Origin: Sarocladium kiliense | Taxonomy: Eukaryota; Ascomycota; Sordariomycetes; Hypocreales; Sarocladiaceae | Reading direction: 5' to 3' | Assembly: GCA_030734395.1 (NCBI GenBank) | Contig: JAUZTG010000048.1 | Location: 2,046,001 to 2,110,000 of the forward strand | Length of the DNA: 64,000 nt | Shown: positions 10,864 to 22,114 of the stretch, one piece after another | Position numbering within the stretch: the first letter of the stretch is position 1 | How the letters are laid out: each line of letters starts with the position of its first letter | Position numbers and translations under genes: made by a program | The notes under the pieces: generated by a model | Told to the model about the DNA's origin: nothing | The model's input: only the letters and a program-made list of their open reading frames with translations | Databases searched by the model: none

Positions 10864-13215
10864 GGTGGCGGTATGTGTGTTGACTGTGAGGCGAAGAGTT
10901 AGTAAGAGACTCGGCGCGTATCAATTTTGGCCCAATGACAGGATCAGCGTTCAAAGTGACAATGACAGGTGCTATGAGCATCGACGAAAGTACGTGAGAT
11001 GATTCGCGCAACGAAACTGAAGGCAATGGCGCGGTTTATAACGCCATCCGGCGACCAGGAAAAGCGTTGAGCTCCCCCGCTCCAACGCTCGCCTCGTGGT
11101 GGGGTGTTCGGTGAAGGTGTAGCGCAAATACAACAGCCCTCCCAATCGACGTATAAACGCTCGTTTGCCGTCGATGAAAGGTCGTCTGAAGATAGAAAAT
11201 CCAGCGAGTATGAAATCGATGCAAAGGGGTTCGTCGCAGGCGTCGTTCGAACAGAGTTGCGAGACAGGGAGCAGATCCAGGTGCACAACACGTACCAACG
11301 GGAGGCGTAAGCGGGTGAAAGGGTATCTTGCTGTAGATCCTCATGTCAGTTCATTGAACGTCGCAAGATCAGGTAACGGAATACACCACGGGAAAGACAC
11401 GTACGTTTTTGGAGGAGTATGACTCGACGTGTTTTGCTTGGTAGAGCGGATTGCTTGTTGGGAGCGAAAAGAGAAGTACAAGGAAGCAAAGGATGGAGTG
11501 GGAGTGGGCAGTGGATGAGGGTGACCCGGCGGGAGTGGAGGGATGCCAGGTGGGCGGTGCGTGTGTGGACTGCTGTGGAAATTGACTGAAGGGGGCAGAG
11601 GGGGCGTTGCTCACGATCTCTGCAGCAGGGGAATGGAAGCGCCTCAAGGGGTATGCCGCCACTGCTTTAGTTGCCTGGCCCGGCGGGTACAGGCGATCAA
11701 GGCCGCTGGAAGGTGCCGGCCCAGGGCGCCTGGGCATCGGCCAGATGGGGCTCTGTGATTGGATGCGGGCGTCATCAGCAGCCTCTGTCGATGCCGGAGC
11801 CGCGAAGAGCCCACTATGGCGCTCATTCAGTGCAGGAGAGGCTCCTTGAGGCGCTGGAAAACTGCTCACGTGTCGCTGTGATGAGGCACCAACAGCCCTG
11901 AAATCTGTTTTGAGGCTTCCCTTGCATCACCGGCGCTGCCGCGCATCATCACGTCACAGGATCACCTCCCCCCCCCCAGATCGGGACCGCCTCCCACCAA
12001 GCCCTCAACCCAAACGAGTTCGTCAATGCACTGGCTTGCTGCAGGTTGCCCTGCTTCGTGCCCATACGTCAGGTGCCTGCTACAGAGATCTGTTACGGCG
12101 TATGAAACATTCAGACGCTTTCATGCGGCTTTTACTCTTCGGGACGCATTGGCTTCTGGCTTGCCGCTAGCAGCCTTGTCTCCTCCCCCCCATGTCTGTT
12201 GACGGTTGAAACGCAACGGAGACTACATGCTCAAGTACATCCCGCATCTAGCCTGTCGGGCGCTGTGTTGTTCTTCGTCCTCGCAGGACCCGTGTTGTTT
12301 CCTGGCTCAGGCAAAAGCATGCCACACCGTACTATCTGAATGCATTGACGCGTACCTCAGCAGCCTCTTTGCTTGAGGCTAGGGTTGCTCTCCTAATGCC
12401 GTTGTTTTGAGAGTCCTGGTCGTGAACTATGTACTATTCTGGGCATAACTACTCAAAGGAATGCGAAGCCCTTCTCATATGTTCACGAAGACAATTGCGG
12501 ACACAGAGACTCACCTCAATCGCGAATCATGCGCTATTGTCACCAGTAAACTTATCACAGAGACCATTGCCAGGTCTTGTCTAGAACGTTGATCACGATT
12601 AAGCTCCTTGGACTCTAGCAGCCAATGGCACTGCTGCCCTACTTAGCCATGCAAGACAAGAATTCAAGACGGGCAATTCTAGACATTTCATGACAGCCAA
12701 TCGGTATCAAGTAAGTCTGTTCCGCGAAGACATCAGCGAGTCGGCTTCGTGCCTGAGGTGTTAAGATGCGGTGGCATTTCTGATCCTGGGCCTCATCAGG
12801 TCCTGACTTGGCCGGCACGGCACGTGTTCTCTCCCACGGGGTTCAAGAAAACAGCCATTCAAACCTCAAAATAACAATAGACGGCGAACCACTGAACAAG
12901 GGTAAAAATTAGGTGGTCCGTTTTGCCCTGGCCACGGAAGCTCGGTAAAGTGAGAATCATGTCATTGTTCAGCTCTAGACCCTCCCCGCGTCAGGCGCTA
13001 AGAATATACAAGAAGCGGCTGCTACGTACAACCAAAACTCAGGTACCCCACTAGCTCTACGATCTGTTCCTGGAACGGTCGACGCAACCGTCACACCACC
13101 TGAGGCCAACACACGTCACCTTTCCGAGGAAGCTCACCCACCTCTTCTCTGACTTCCCCAGCTCTTCTCCCAATTCCCTTCCTCTCAAACCTCCCTCCAG
13201 AGACCAGCATTCAAG
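10864..13215. other. Long divergent intergenic region, 14-3-3 / IF1
   Basis: 2.35 kb. The first ~600 bp are probably 14-3-3 promoter and leader. Several ORFs of 60-166 codons overlap on both strands between 11036 and 12170; none has a recognisable domain, signal peptide or intron pattern. Polypyrimidine tracts precede the IF1 start at 13120-13200. Confidence 0.55.
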
Positions 13216-13672
13216 ATGCTCCGCCCGACCCTCACAAAGACCTCCGCCCTTCGCCCCCTTCGGGCAACCTTCACCACCACCGCTCGCGTCATGACCGAGG
13301 GCGCCACGGGTGCTCCCCCCAAGGCGGGAGGCCAAGGGTATGTTTCCCATTCTTAAGGGTCCTCCAGGAACTCCAATACCATTGCCAGAGGCCTTCGTTG
13401 CTGACCGAGATTTCCCTGGGTTGCAGTGACTCCTGGCAGCGCCGCGAGAAGGCCAACGAGGACTACGCCATCCGCCAGCGCGAGAAGGAGAAGCTTCTTG
13501 AGCTCAAGGCCAAGCTCCAGGAGCAGCGCCAGCACCTCGACCGCCTTGCTGAGCACATGTATGTCCTAGTACCTCCCATCGAACGTCAATTGTGGCCTCT
13601 CGGAATGCTGACCCATGTTTTCTTGCTTGTAGCGATGACATCACCAAGGACCAGGGCGGCGAGAAGAACTAA
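13216..13672 (+). CDS. Mitochondrial F1Fo-ATPase inhibitor IF1
   Basis: Three exons: 13216-13337, 13427-13558 and 13633-13672, giving 97 aa. Introns of 89 and 74 nt have GTATGT donors. The N-terminus (MLRPTLTKTSALRPLRATF) is a basic amphipathic presequence for mitochondrial import. The mature part has the inhibitory stretch after DSWQRREKANEDYAIRQREK (given as motif only) and a long coiled coil through LLELKAKLQEQRQHLDRLAEHI. IF1 binds F1 and blocks ATP hydrolysis when the membrane potential falls. The last exon codes for only 12 residues. Size and layout match fungal Inh1. Confidence 0.9.
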
Positions 13673-13968
13673 GCTTCAGCTTTCTACCGTAGTTACAACA
13701 TGTACTGTCGACAGCCCATGTCCCGACCAAGCATAAGGACAGGCTCCAGAGACAAAACTTCAAGAAACGCAGTTTGTCCCCCAAGCTTCGTGTCTTTCCA
13801 TAGTTAAGAAAGCCAATGTACAACTACAAAAGAGTTACATCTCTAATCCAGACTTGCCCACATCGGCACTTGTGAACCCGATGGCATCGCCCTTCGTCGT
13901 AACTTGACTGAAATACCGAACTCCTGATTAACTCGTCCGTTTGAATACCAACGTCAATCCATTCCCAA

Positions 13969-16086
13969 TCATCGCCTGCCCATGTATGACCGGTAGAAAC
14001 CCTCAGCTGCATCGCTGTCTGTCACACTGAGGTTGGACCCAAGGTTGCTGCTTGACTTGTGCGCGGCAGCCACCTTCGCTTGCAGGGCTGAGGCATTAGC
14101 ATCAATCCACTGTAACTGCGTAAGGTGGCCATTGAGCACGCGAACGATTTGGCTCAGCTGGTAGCAAATGTTAGCAACGTTTACCCGTCGACTTATAGCT
14201 TGCCATTCACTTACAGGATCCTCAGGCTTAGCGCCCTTGCTCAAAGTTCCAGAAATATCGTTGATCTCCTTGACCATCTTGGACAGATCCCTAGACTTCT
14301 CGTCCAGCTGCTGTGTGAGCTTCTCGGCCAGCTTGTAGGTCCTCTCACGCTCTTGATCTGGGCCCGTAAGCTGTTCACCAGGACCAATCTGCTTGGCGAA
14401 CATCTCTTGAACCTCTGACTCGTAACGGTCCAGCCAAGCCTCGAGCTCCTCTTGCTGACTCTCAACGGTAGCCAGCTGGCGCTCGATCTCGTTGCTAGCG
14501 CGCTCGGCCTCGTACGTGTCGAGGTAGAGCTTCTGAATTTTCTCCCCGTTGTCCACCAGCTGTCCATCCCAAGTTGAGACGATTGTAGCTTGGTCTTTGA
14601 ACTCCTTCTGGTACTTCGAAAGGTCCGAGGCCCAGCGCGTTACGATATCCTCCATCGTCTTGTTCTTCAGACGAGCCATCTGAGACGTCGGTCCGCTGGT
14701 CGATGCGCCCAGGTTGGTGGTCGTTCCATTCTGTGTTGCCGGCTTTGCGGTATCCTTTGCCGAGTTGTCCGTGACCGCAGGCTTTGCAAAGAGGCTGGCC
14801 CCAGTGCTAGAGGGAGCAGCAGACGTCGCAGGGGTGGTCGCAGCAGTCGTTGCAGGAGCAGCCGTGGTCGTGCTAGGCTGAGAAGTCGCTGATGTTGTTG
14901 CAGCGCCACCGAACAGGCCGCCAGTCTTCGGGGCAGCAGAGTCCGCCTTCGTACCACCAAAAAGGCTTGTGGAAGCGGGAGCCGCCGACGTGGCCGGTGC
15001 GGCTGACGACGAAGATGTGGCAGCATTGTTGCTGAACAGACCACCACTCGCTGGGGCTGAGGTCGTAGGAGTCGCGGCAGGCTTTGCTCCTCCGAAGAGG
15101 GAGGCTCCAGTGCTCGTACTGGGAGCCTGGGTGGCAGGAGTGGAGGAGTTGTTGGCGGCGGAGTTGCCGAACAAGCCTCCGCTTGCTGGAGCAGCTGAGG
15201 TCGCAGGCTTGGCTCCTCCTCCAAAGAGACCACCAGATGCGGGTGCCTTGTTAAAGAGGCTGGGGCCAGATGTGGCGGTAGCTGCGGGCTGAGACGTTGC
15301 AGGCTGGGTAGACTCTGGTTTCTTCTGGCCGAACAGACTGCCAACAGAGCCGCTCGGCTGCGCCGAAGGGAACAAGCCCGATCCAGCGGGTTTCGCTGAG
15401 TCGGTGGCCGGCGGCGCGCCAGCCGGTGTGGTCGAGTTCATACTGGTGAAAAGTGATTTGGCTGGCGTAGCTGCGGATGCTGCGTCTGGCTTTGCGCCAA
15501 AGAGGTTGCTACCGCTGGTCGCCGGAGCTGCGGTAGACTGCGTGTTCCCTGCTGCAGGAGCTGTTGTCTGCTGTTGACCTCCAAATAGACCTCCGCCAGT
15601 GTTGGGTGTCGAACTCCCGCTACCTCCACCGAAGAGACCTGATGCTGGCTTATCCTGGGGTTTACTCCCAAATAGTCCACCTGCGGCAGGAGCGGTAGAA
15701 GTCGCAGAGCTAGCACCGAAAAGTCCTCCGCTCGCAGGTGCGGAAGTCCCAGGTGTCGATGTAGCCGCCGGCTTTGCTCCAAAGAGATTGCCACTCGACG
15801 GCGCGGGCGAGGATCCAAAGAGGCCTGTGCCTCCAGTATTCCCTGATTGTGCACCACCACCGAACAAGCCGCCCGGCTTTGGCGCGTCACCAGTCTTCTG
15901 TCCGAACAACCCGCCACCGCTGCTGGGCGTCGCCGCCGATCCGAAGCTCAGGGTTGGCGTGCCAGAACCAGAGCCCGCAGCATTATTGGCACCAGCATTT
16001 CCGAAGAGTGAGCCTCCCGTTGCAGGCGCCGTGGAGGTAGTGCCGCTATTCGGAGCAGCCGAAGTAAAGGAAAACATGCCAGACAT
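13969..16086 (-). CDS. nsp1: Nucleoporin Nsp1 (FG-repeat, central channel)
   Basis: The N-terminal two thirds (about residues 1-440) is a field of GLFG/SLFG repeats in Ala/Ser/Thr/Pro spacers. The C-terminal ~200 residues form the coiled coil that binds Nup57/Nup49 and Nup82 in the nuclear pore. The reading frame is open through all 2118 bp (705 codons), but 14158-14214 is a 57-nt segment with GTAAGT donor, GCTAAC branch site and CAG acceptor. Removing it joins PEDP directly to LSQIVRVLNGHL, the conserved family sequence, so the mature protein is probably 686 aa. The gene is convergent with IF1, 296 bp apart. Confidence 0.92.
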   Translation of the reverse strand: MSGMFSFTSAAPNSGTTSTAPATGGSLFGNAGANNAAGSGSGTPTLSFGSAATPSSGGGLFGQKTGDAPKPGGLFGGGAQSGNTGGTGLFGSSPAPSSGNLFGAKPAATSTPGTSAPASGGLFGASSATSTAPAAGGLFGSKPQDKPASGLFGGGSGSSTPNTGGGLFGGQQQTTAPAAGNTQSTAAPATSGSNLFGAKPDAASAATPAKSLFTSMNSTTPAGAPPATDSAKPAGSGLFPSAQPSGSVGSLFGQKKPESTQPATSQPAATATSGPSLFNKAPASGGLFGGGAKPATSAAPASGGLFGNSAANNSSTPATQAPSTSTGASLFGGAKPAATPTTSAPASGGLFSNNAATSSSSAAPATSAAPASTSLFGGTKADSAAPKTGGLFGGAATTSATSQPSTTTAAPATTAATTPATSAAPSSTGASLFAKPAVTDNSAKDTAKPATQNGTTTNLGASTSGPTSQMARLKNKTMEDIVTRWASDLSKYQKEFKDQATIVSTWDGQLVDNGEKIQKLYLDTYEAERASNEIERQLATVESQQEELEAWLDRYESEVQEMFAKQIGPGEQLTGPDQERERTYKLAEKLTQQLDEKSRDLSKMVKEINDISGTLSKGAKPEDPVSEWQAISRRVNVANICYQLSQIVRVLNGHLTQLQWIDANASALQAKVAAAHKSSSNLGSNLSVTDSDAAEGFYRSYMGRR
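14158..14214 (-). other. Probable 57-nt frame-preserving intron in nsp1
   Basis: Donor GTAAGT, branch GCTAAC and acceptor CAG in correct spacing. The length is a multiple of three and no stop codon lies inside, so both spliced and retained forms are translatable. The conserved coiled-coil sequence is only continuous after splicing. Confidence 0.75.
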
Positions 16087-17481
16087 GATGACTGATTGGC
16101 GAAACCTCGCGCCGTTGTGTTGTGGTCGAAATTGATGAGGGTCGTTCGCTGCTGGGCAATCGATTCAGGCACCAACAAGGCGCTGGCAGCCCTGTTTCTG
16201 GGTTAAATCCGTCCAGTGATCAGTTTATGTCTCGATATGGTACACTCTGGGTTGTGCAGAATGATGAGGTAGGCAGCGTGAGGTCGGAAGGTAGGCGATG
16301 CAACTTTTTGGTGTTGGAATTGGCAGGCTGCAAGCTCCAGAAGCTTCACGCGCTATGTCGCGACGAAAAGTGGCTTGACTAGGTCCACTTCACCAGCCAC
16401 ACATCGTTCAGACAGGTCCATGTTGAATATTCTATTCAATGCTTCCCGACTGAGCATACAGGGATGAGCTTTTCTACTATTGACAGAATTCATCGAATCG
16501 GGATCCAAAGTGTAAGCGTTACAGTCTCTATCCCTACCAAGCTCTCCGTCCTGTCGAGATCAGCCTACGACGGAAGCCCAAGAACGCCACAGCCCAGGAG
16601 CCTGAAAGCACGTGATCCTTGGGCCTCATCCATGCCGCTTTTAAGTTCTCCGATTCACTGGGCATTGTCAACCACACCTGAAGTAGATTGCCTGTGGTTG
16701 GGTTGAAGACATAATGCAAGTTCGGGGCATAGTTGTGGACGGGAGAAGACGCTTCCTGCTCAAGCTCGAATTAATTCTCAAGTGACATTCTCGATCATCA
16801 GCCGTTCCCTTGCCGCAGGCCATGAGTTGCATGTTTCATGGTACGAGGCCGTAGAGTTCTTGAACCGGCAGCTCACAAGCATCGATGGCTCGCCGCCAGC
16901 AGACTGATTCATGCAATCATCTCATGACGTCTCTTCACAGGAGATCCAAGCATGACGGGAGGACATTCAAGTCAATGCAGCCCCTCCCGGATCAACAAGC
17001 TCGACTGCCGCTGTATTCCGAATTTTTCTCAGTTACAGCTACTCCGTACTAACGAGTCATTTCCGCGCCATGTTCCCCTCCCCAGTCTCAGGGATTGGCC
17101 ACAGCAGGGGACGAGGCGGTCGCTTGGCACCCCGGTAGAGGTTATCTGATGGGCAGTTATCAATCTGATCAGTGGGGGACGTGGGGCATCCTCCGGCTAC
17201 ACGAGCTTAAGACCCTGGCCGGGCTTACACGCTTAGCCGAGATGGAGATGGCATGAGGAGAAAAAGAATTTACCTCACGAGATGCCATCTTTGCGCTGGG
17301 GATCCGGTACCAAGCCGGTGGGATGTGCTTGCGATCTACGGTCTGCAGCTCGCACGCTCTTCTCCTCTATATCTTCTGGCACTACCTCTCCCAAACTCCC
17401 CTCCCTCCTCGTCGTTCCATAAGTTCCCACCCACCCGACCTCTGATCGAATCTTCAAGCTTGGATAGTCGACGTCACAAAC
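16087..17481. other. Divergent intergenic region, nsp1 / siderophore transporter
   Basis: 1.4 kb. It holds the GATA-factor site at 17142-17150. CT-rich sequence at 17370-17460 probably marks the transporter transcription start. No gene supported. Confidence 0.6.
17142..17150 (-). promoter_or_regulatory. Candidate SreA/Fep1 iron-regulator GATA site
   Basis: The minus strand reads ATCAGATAA, a full match to ATCWGATAA, the site of fungal iron-responsive GATA repressors. A further GATAA on the same strand lies at 17157-17161. The pair lies about 330 bp before the ATG of a siderophore transporter, the class of gene these repressors control. The link is inference from motif plus context. Confidence 0.6.
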
Positions 17482-19524
17482 ATGTCTACAACGGTGACAA
17501 CGGTCACTCGGGACCAGGCGCTCGCGCCGACAAGGTCCCACGATGCAGGCACCTCCGATCGTCAAAGCGAGCCACCCAAGACGGTTGCCGAGGCCATGCG
17601 GAAGCTTTGGACACCCAAACTACTTGCATTTGCCATTGGCTGGTAAGTCTTACCGTTGAGATACAATACTGGCCAAGTGAATGGGATGGATAAGCAATCG
17701 ACTTACCAATATAACAGTCTCCTGATCATGAACTTCTTCATGAACTTCACTGTTTACACGGCCAATGTCTACGACCCTTATGCCACCAGCCACTTCCAAG
17801 GTCATTCCTTGATTACTACTGGTGCGATTATCAATGGTCTCGTCCGAATCGTGTCTTATCCTCTGCTGGCCAAGCTCGCCGACGTAAGTTGAAGAGTAAT
17901 GTCCAATTCAGGCGTTAGGGTCCTGGACGTTGACCGTCGGTGTACACAGCACTTTGGGCGCCCTATCGGTTTTGCTGGTGCAGCATTGTTCATGGCTTTG
18001 GGCAACGTCATGTATGCAGCTTGCAGCAACGTTGAGACGTACCTCGTGAGTCAAGACGCGATCATCCGATGGAATGGACAGGGTTGCTAAATAGGTGTTT
18101 TCGAAAAACAGGCAGGCGGTATTCTCGATTCTTTTGGAGACACTTGGTGGAACATCACCCAACAGATCTTCATCGCCGATGTCACCAGCCTCGTCAACCG
18201 CGGCATCATCTTCACGCTTCCGGAGTCCATCACCGCCATCCCAACGCTTTACGCAGGTACCTACCTCGGCGAGCACATGCTCCTCAACTCAACCTGGAGA
18301 TGGGGTTTCGGGATGTGGGCTATCATTCTCCCTGCCACAGTTGCCCCAACCGTCCTTGTCATGATCTGGATGCAGCGCCGAGCTAAGCGTCTGGGGCTAC
18401 ACGTCGAGAAAGTTTCCATTTTCCACGGAGCCAAGCCTGGAAGCGGCGTCGTTGGCAAGATCCAGCATGTTGGCACACGCTTGGACATTATCGGTGCCCT
18501 TCTCCTAATCGGGGGCCTTGCTATGACCCTTCTTCCGATGACCATTGCCGGTCGAAACAACACAGACCGCTGGAAGGAACCTTCTTCCATTGTGCTCATC
18601 ATCGTCGGAGTCCTTACGTTCATCGGGTTCCTGGTTTGGGATGGCAAATTCGCGTCCAACCCAATCATCCCCTACCGCACGATTCGTGAACGCAACGTCA
18701 TTATCGCATGCATCTCCTGCGTCATCATCGCTTGCTCCGACAGTTGCTATCGACCCTTCCTGTCCAGCTTCCTTCAGGTCGCGGGATTCTACAGCCCAGG
18801 TGCAGCGACTCGTGTCGACAACAGTCAGCGTGTGGCCTACAACATCGGTGCTTTGGTCACCGGCCTCTCACTGAAGTATGTGAAGAACACCAAGCCCTTC
18901 ATTGCGTTTGGTGTCATCCTCATCTGCCTTGCTGATGGTCTGCCGATCTACCTGACCAACGTCAACGGAGAGGGCATCGCCTCGGAGGCTGCTTTCATCG
19001 CCAACAAGGCCATCCTTGGTGTAGGACGTGGCTTCACGCAGGTTCCCCTGCAGGTCTCCCTGCAGGCAGTACTCGAGCAGGAACATGTTGCAGTCGCCAC
19101 CGGTGTCTTCCTCTCCTCTCTTGGCCTCGGCCATAACATTGGTGTCACTATCAGTGGCGCTCTCTGGAACTCTCTACTTCCTCGCAAGCTCAGGGCCAAG
19201 TTCGATAGGGAGACTGCTGACGAGATCTTCGGATCTCTGGTCGTTGCGCGGTCTTATGAGAAGGGTACCCCTGAGAGAGATGCCATCAATGAGGCTTACA
19301 GACAGACGCAGCAGTCTCTGGCTATTGCTTCCGTCAGCATTGCCTGCCTACTTCTTGCCATCGTCTGGCTGAACAGGAATGTGAAGCTCGCGGAGGAGGA
19401 CGAGAAGCGTACTGCACAGGCCAGTGAGGAGCTAGCCTGGGCAACTAAGCACCAAGAGCAATTGGCCATGCCGCAGCAGGAGCCTCAAGGTCATGTACTG
19501 GGCGAGAGGAAGGCTGTCCAGTAG
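17482..19524 (+). CDS. Siderophore-iron transporter, MFS family (MirB/Sit1-like)
   Basis: Four exons: 17482-17642, 17718-17883, 17950-18045 and 18112-19524, giving 611 aa. Introns are 75, 66 and 66 nt with GTAAGT/GTGAGT donors. The protein is a polytopic major-facilitator carrier of about 14 helices. Family landmarks are VYTANVYDPYATSHFQGHS in the first loop, LAKLADHFGRPIGF, the LYAGTYLGEHMLLNSTWRWG segment, and a soluble C-terminal tail rich in Glu. Such transporters take up ferric siderophores by proton symport at the plasma membrane. The ligand cannot be read from sequence. A GATA iron-regulator site lies upstream, and a MULE transposon interrupts the 3' flank 15 bp after the stop. Confidence 0.9.
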
Positions 19525-19539
19525 ATTATTCATCAGCCA

Positions 19540-19548
19540 CCATATGAC
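19540..19548 (+). repeat. MULE target-site duplication, left copy
   Basis: CCATATGAC directly before the left inverted repeat; an identical copy is at 23101-23109. Nine-bp duplications are the hallmark of Mutator-like insertion. Confidence 0.95.
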
Positions 19549-19613
19549 GGCTCCGCATAGGGACGCACCCAGGTGCGCCCGTAAGATAATGTTATATAAG
19601 CAGTCTCAAGCCC
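19549..19613 (+). repeat. MULE left terminal inverted repeat (65 bp)
   Basis: Begins GGCTCCGCATAGGGACGCAC and matches the reverse complement of 23036-23100 at all 65 positions; the match ends at CTCAAGCCC. Confidence 0.95.
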
Positions 19614-19681
19614 CTTATCCCGTAGCTTAATTGAAAGTAATTTAACACATATTACAACTCTCTCTTTGACAATACAACATA

Positions 19682-21767
19682 ATGGCATCATCTAGTTGCC
19701 CAAGCAATGGGTTTGCGCATGATTGCCTTCCTCCTGAAGGCGAATACCAAACTCGCGATGAGTTATATACAGCAATCAATGCATGGGCAGCTCCAAGGAA
19801 CTATGCATTTATTACTGGGAAGTCTAAGAAGACCACAAGTGGCAGGCAAATTGTCTATTATTGTTGCGATCGATCAGGAACTTACTCTCCTCGCACAACT
19901 ACACGAGTACGAGATACCGCTACAAGACGAACTGGTTGCCAATTCTCTATCGTGCTAAACAGAGCTATAACCACGCTCTGTGGCAAGTTACACATCGACA
20001 AGGCGCTCAGTTTAGCCAACATACCATGAACCAAGCCTTGGAGCTATATCACATCCATCTCTTCGCAAATTATCGGCCGAAAACCGATCGACTATACAGA
20101 AACTCACAAATACTGGCTTGAAGCCTAAAGAGATCAGAACCTTCATACGAGAGAATACAGACGCAACTGCGACTCAACAAGATGTGTATAATGCTATCGC
20201 ACAAAGCAAACGAGATGTTTTGAAAGGCCAAAGCAGCATACATGCACTTGCTAATGAGTTGGATAAAGAGGGCTTCTGGAACCGTATGCGACTCAGTGAA
20301 GATAACAGAGTTACAGCGGTTTTATTTGCCCATCCTCACTCATTAGCATATCTTCGGCTATATCCAGAGGTGCTTATATTGGACTGCACATATAAAACAA
20401 ACAAGTACAAGATGCCTTTACTTGATATTGTTGGTGTTGATTCATGTGAGCGTTCCTTCTGTATTGCTTTTGCATTCTTGAGTGGCGAGAACGAAGAAGA
20501 TTATATCTGGGCATTAGAACGACTTCGTTCTATGTATGAGATAAGTCAGGCAAAATTACCATCTGTTATCTTAACAGATCATGCACCTGCTTGCATGAAT
20601 GCAGTTGCTATCTGCTTTCCTTCGATACCATCTCTTCTTTGCCTTTGGCATATCAACAAGGCAGTTCTTCGTTATTGTATCACAAGCTTTGCTCGCAGTT
20701 CAACCGATAAGAAAGGGCAAGAGGATTGGAATACCTTCTACCAACAATGGCATGATCTGGTTGCATCACCATCTGAACCAACCTATGAAGAGAGGCTTGA
20801 AGCAATGAAAATAGCTTGGTCTAAAGCTCATGCTGAAGAACTTGCTTATATCATCCAGACTTGGTTATCTCTTCATAAAGAGAGATTCATCAAAGCCTGG
20901 GTTGATCAATACTTGCATTTTGGCAATATTGCTACATCTCGTGGAGAGGGAATTCACTCTGTTGTCAAGGCCTATTTAGGTACTTCACAGCTCAACTTGT
21001 TTGATGCTTGGAGATCTATTAAGCGGGCACTTGAGAACCAACTATCAACACTTCATGCAAACCAAGCACAACAACGAATTCGCAGGCCTATTGAGCTTCA
21101 TATGAGTTTGTATGATGTGGTTTGTGGTTGGGTATCTTTTGAAGCCCTACGAAAGACCGAGAAGCAAAGGGAACGTATCCTTGAAGAGGATTTCCCTGAG
21201 TGTACACACGTCTACACGACAGTTAATGGCCTGCCATGTGCACATGTATTAATACCTCTACTAGAGACCAACCAACCTCTTCAACTTCAACACTTCCATC
21301 CACATTGGCATCTTCAAAGAGAAGGAACACCACAACTACTCAAGGAGCCACTTCGTCAACGCGATCATCTTGAATCTCGTTCAACACTACCAACAACAAG
21401 TACACAACGAGAGCTATCAGGATTTGAAGTTGTTGAGAGAGCAATACAGCCAAAAGCCTTGCCGAATTGCTCAAGATGTCATGAGATAGGCCACACAAGG
21501 AATATGCTTATATGTCCCTTGCGAGCTAATGATATCATCGCAAACACAAGTTCTACACTAGTTGCCTCAACTTCAGGCTTGCCTACAAGCTCAATCTCAG
21601 CCTTGTCTTCAAGCTCAACCCCAGCCTTGCCTTCAAACTCAACTTCAGCCTTGCCTTTAGTTACAGCTCCAGTTCTCAACTACAATATGATCACCCATGT
21701 GCTATCTATACAAGATATATTGCAGCTCGAGAGATATGGTATAATTCACAGCCTCGTGGAAGTATAA
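19682..21767 (+). pseudogene. MULE transposase with frameshifts
   Basis: Reading starts at ATG 19682. The frame moves from 2 to 1 near 19953 and from 1 to 0 near 20023; each shift fits loss of one base, judged by continuity of the FAR1/WRKY-GCM1-like zinc domain (RRTGCQFSIV, then a CxH region ending HEPS). From there to 21767 one frame encodes the DDE catalytic core: ILDCTYKTNKY, VILTDHAPACMNAV and SRGEGIHSVVKAYL hold the likely D, D and E. A SWIM zinc finger (CTHVYTTVNGLPCAHV) and a CCHC knuckle (CSRCHEIGHTRNMLIC) follow. A third frame change near 21660 appears to disconnect the last ~120 codons. Introns could not explain the first two shifts, as no splice signals fit. Confidence 0.85.
21579..21655 (+). 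repeat. 24-nt minisatellite inside the transposase gene
   Basis: Three imperfect 24-nt units (21579-21602, 21603-21626, 21627-21650) plus a partial fourth. They encode Ser/Thr/Ala/Pro-rich 8-residue repeats between the CCHC knuckle and the C-terminus. The unit length keeps the frame. Confidence 0.75.
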
Positions 21768-22075
21768 AGACTAATCAACAATATCGCAAAGCAATGAAGT
21801 TGCCTCAACGATACAGCAATACTGTCTACAACTGGGCTCTTAATTACAAACAGATGGGGAAGACATGTACAGTTACAAGGCCGGCACGAGACTGGACTAA
21901 AGAAGAGATAATAGCTTATATTGACTTCAGCGAAGCTGAAGATATACGTGTTGAAGCAAATGTGGCTATGAATATGGCCTCGGAACATGAAACACATCGA
22001 CGAGGAATGCAATCAATTTGGGAAGCAGCTGAGGAAGACTTGATTAGGCAGAATGCCTTGTATAATCCTCAGTAA
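21668..22075 (+). pseudogene. Displaced C-terminal segment of the MULE transposase
   Basis: Frame 2 is open from the minisatellite through QLQYDHPCAIYTRYIAARE and on into the 94-codon ORF that starts with ATG at 21794, ending at 22075. It overlaps the last ~100 bases of the frame-0 transposase, which there reads low-information sequence. The continuity of YDHPCAIYTRYIAAR with PRGSIKTNQQYRKAMKLPQR suggests this is the true C-terminus, separated by a third one-base frameshift. The alternative is an independent short gene starting at 21794 (MKLPQRYSNTVYNWALNYKQ). I favour the former, with moderate certainty. Confidence 0.55.
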
Positions 22076-22114
22076 AGGAGCAAAGAAACACGAAGATAGC
22101 TACTGAGTTCCATA

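Noticed and set aside
14667..15344. Long ORFs antisense or out of frame in the nsp1 repeat region (also 15438-15917, 15599-16135)
   Set aside because: The repetitive, GC-rich FG-coding sequence opens other frames; they are Pro/Arg/Leu low-complexity translations without independent support.
20118..21767. Transposase as an intact gene starting at 20118
   Set aside because: Position 20118 is TTG, not ATG, and conserved transposase sequence extends upstream in two other frames, so this is a fragment of a frameshifted gene.
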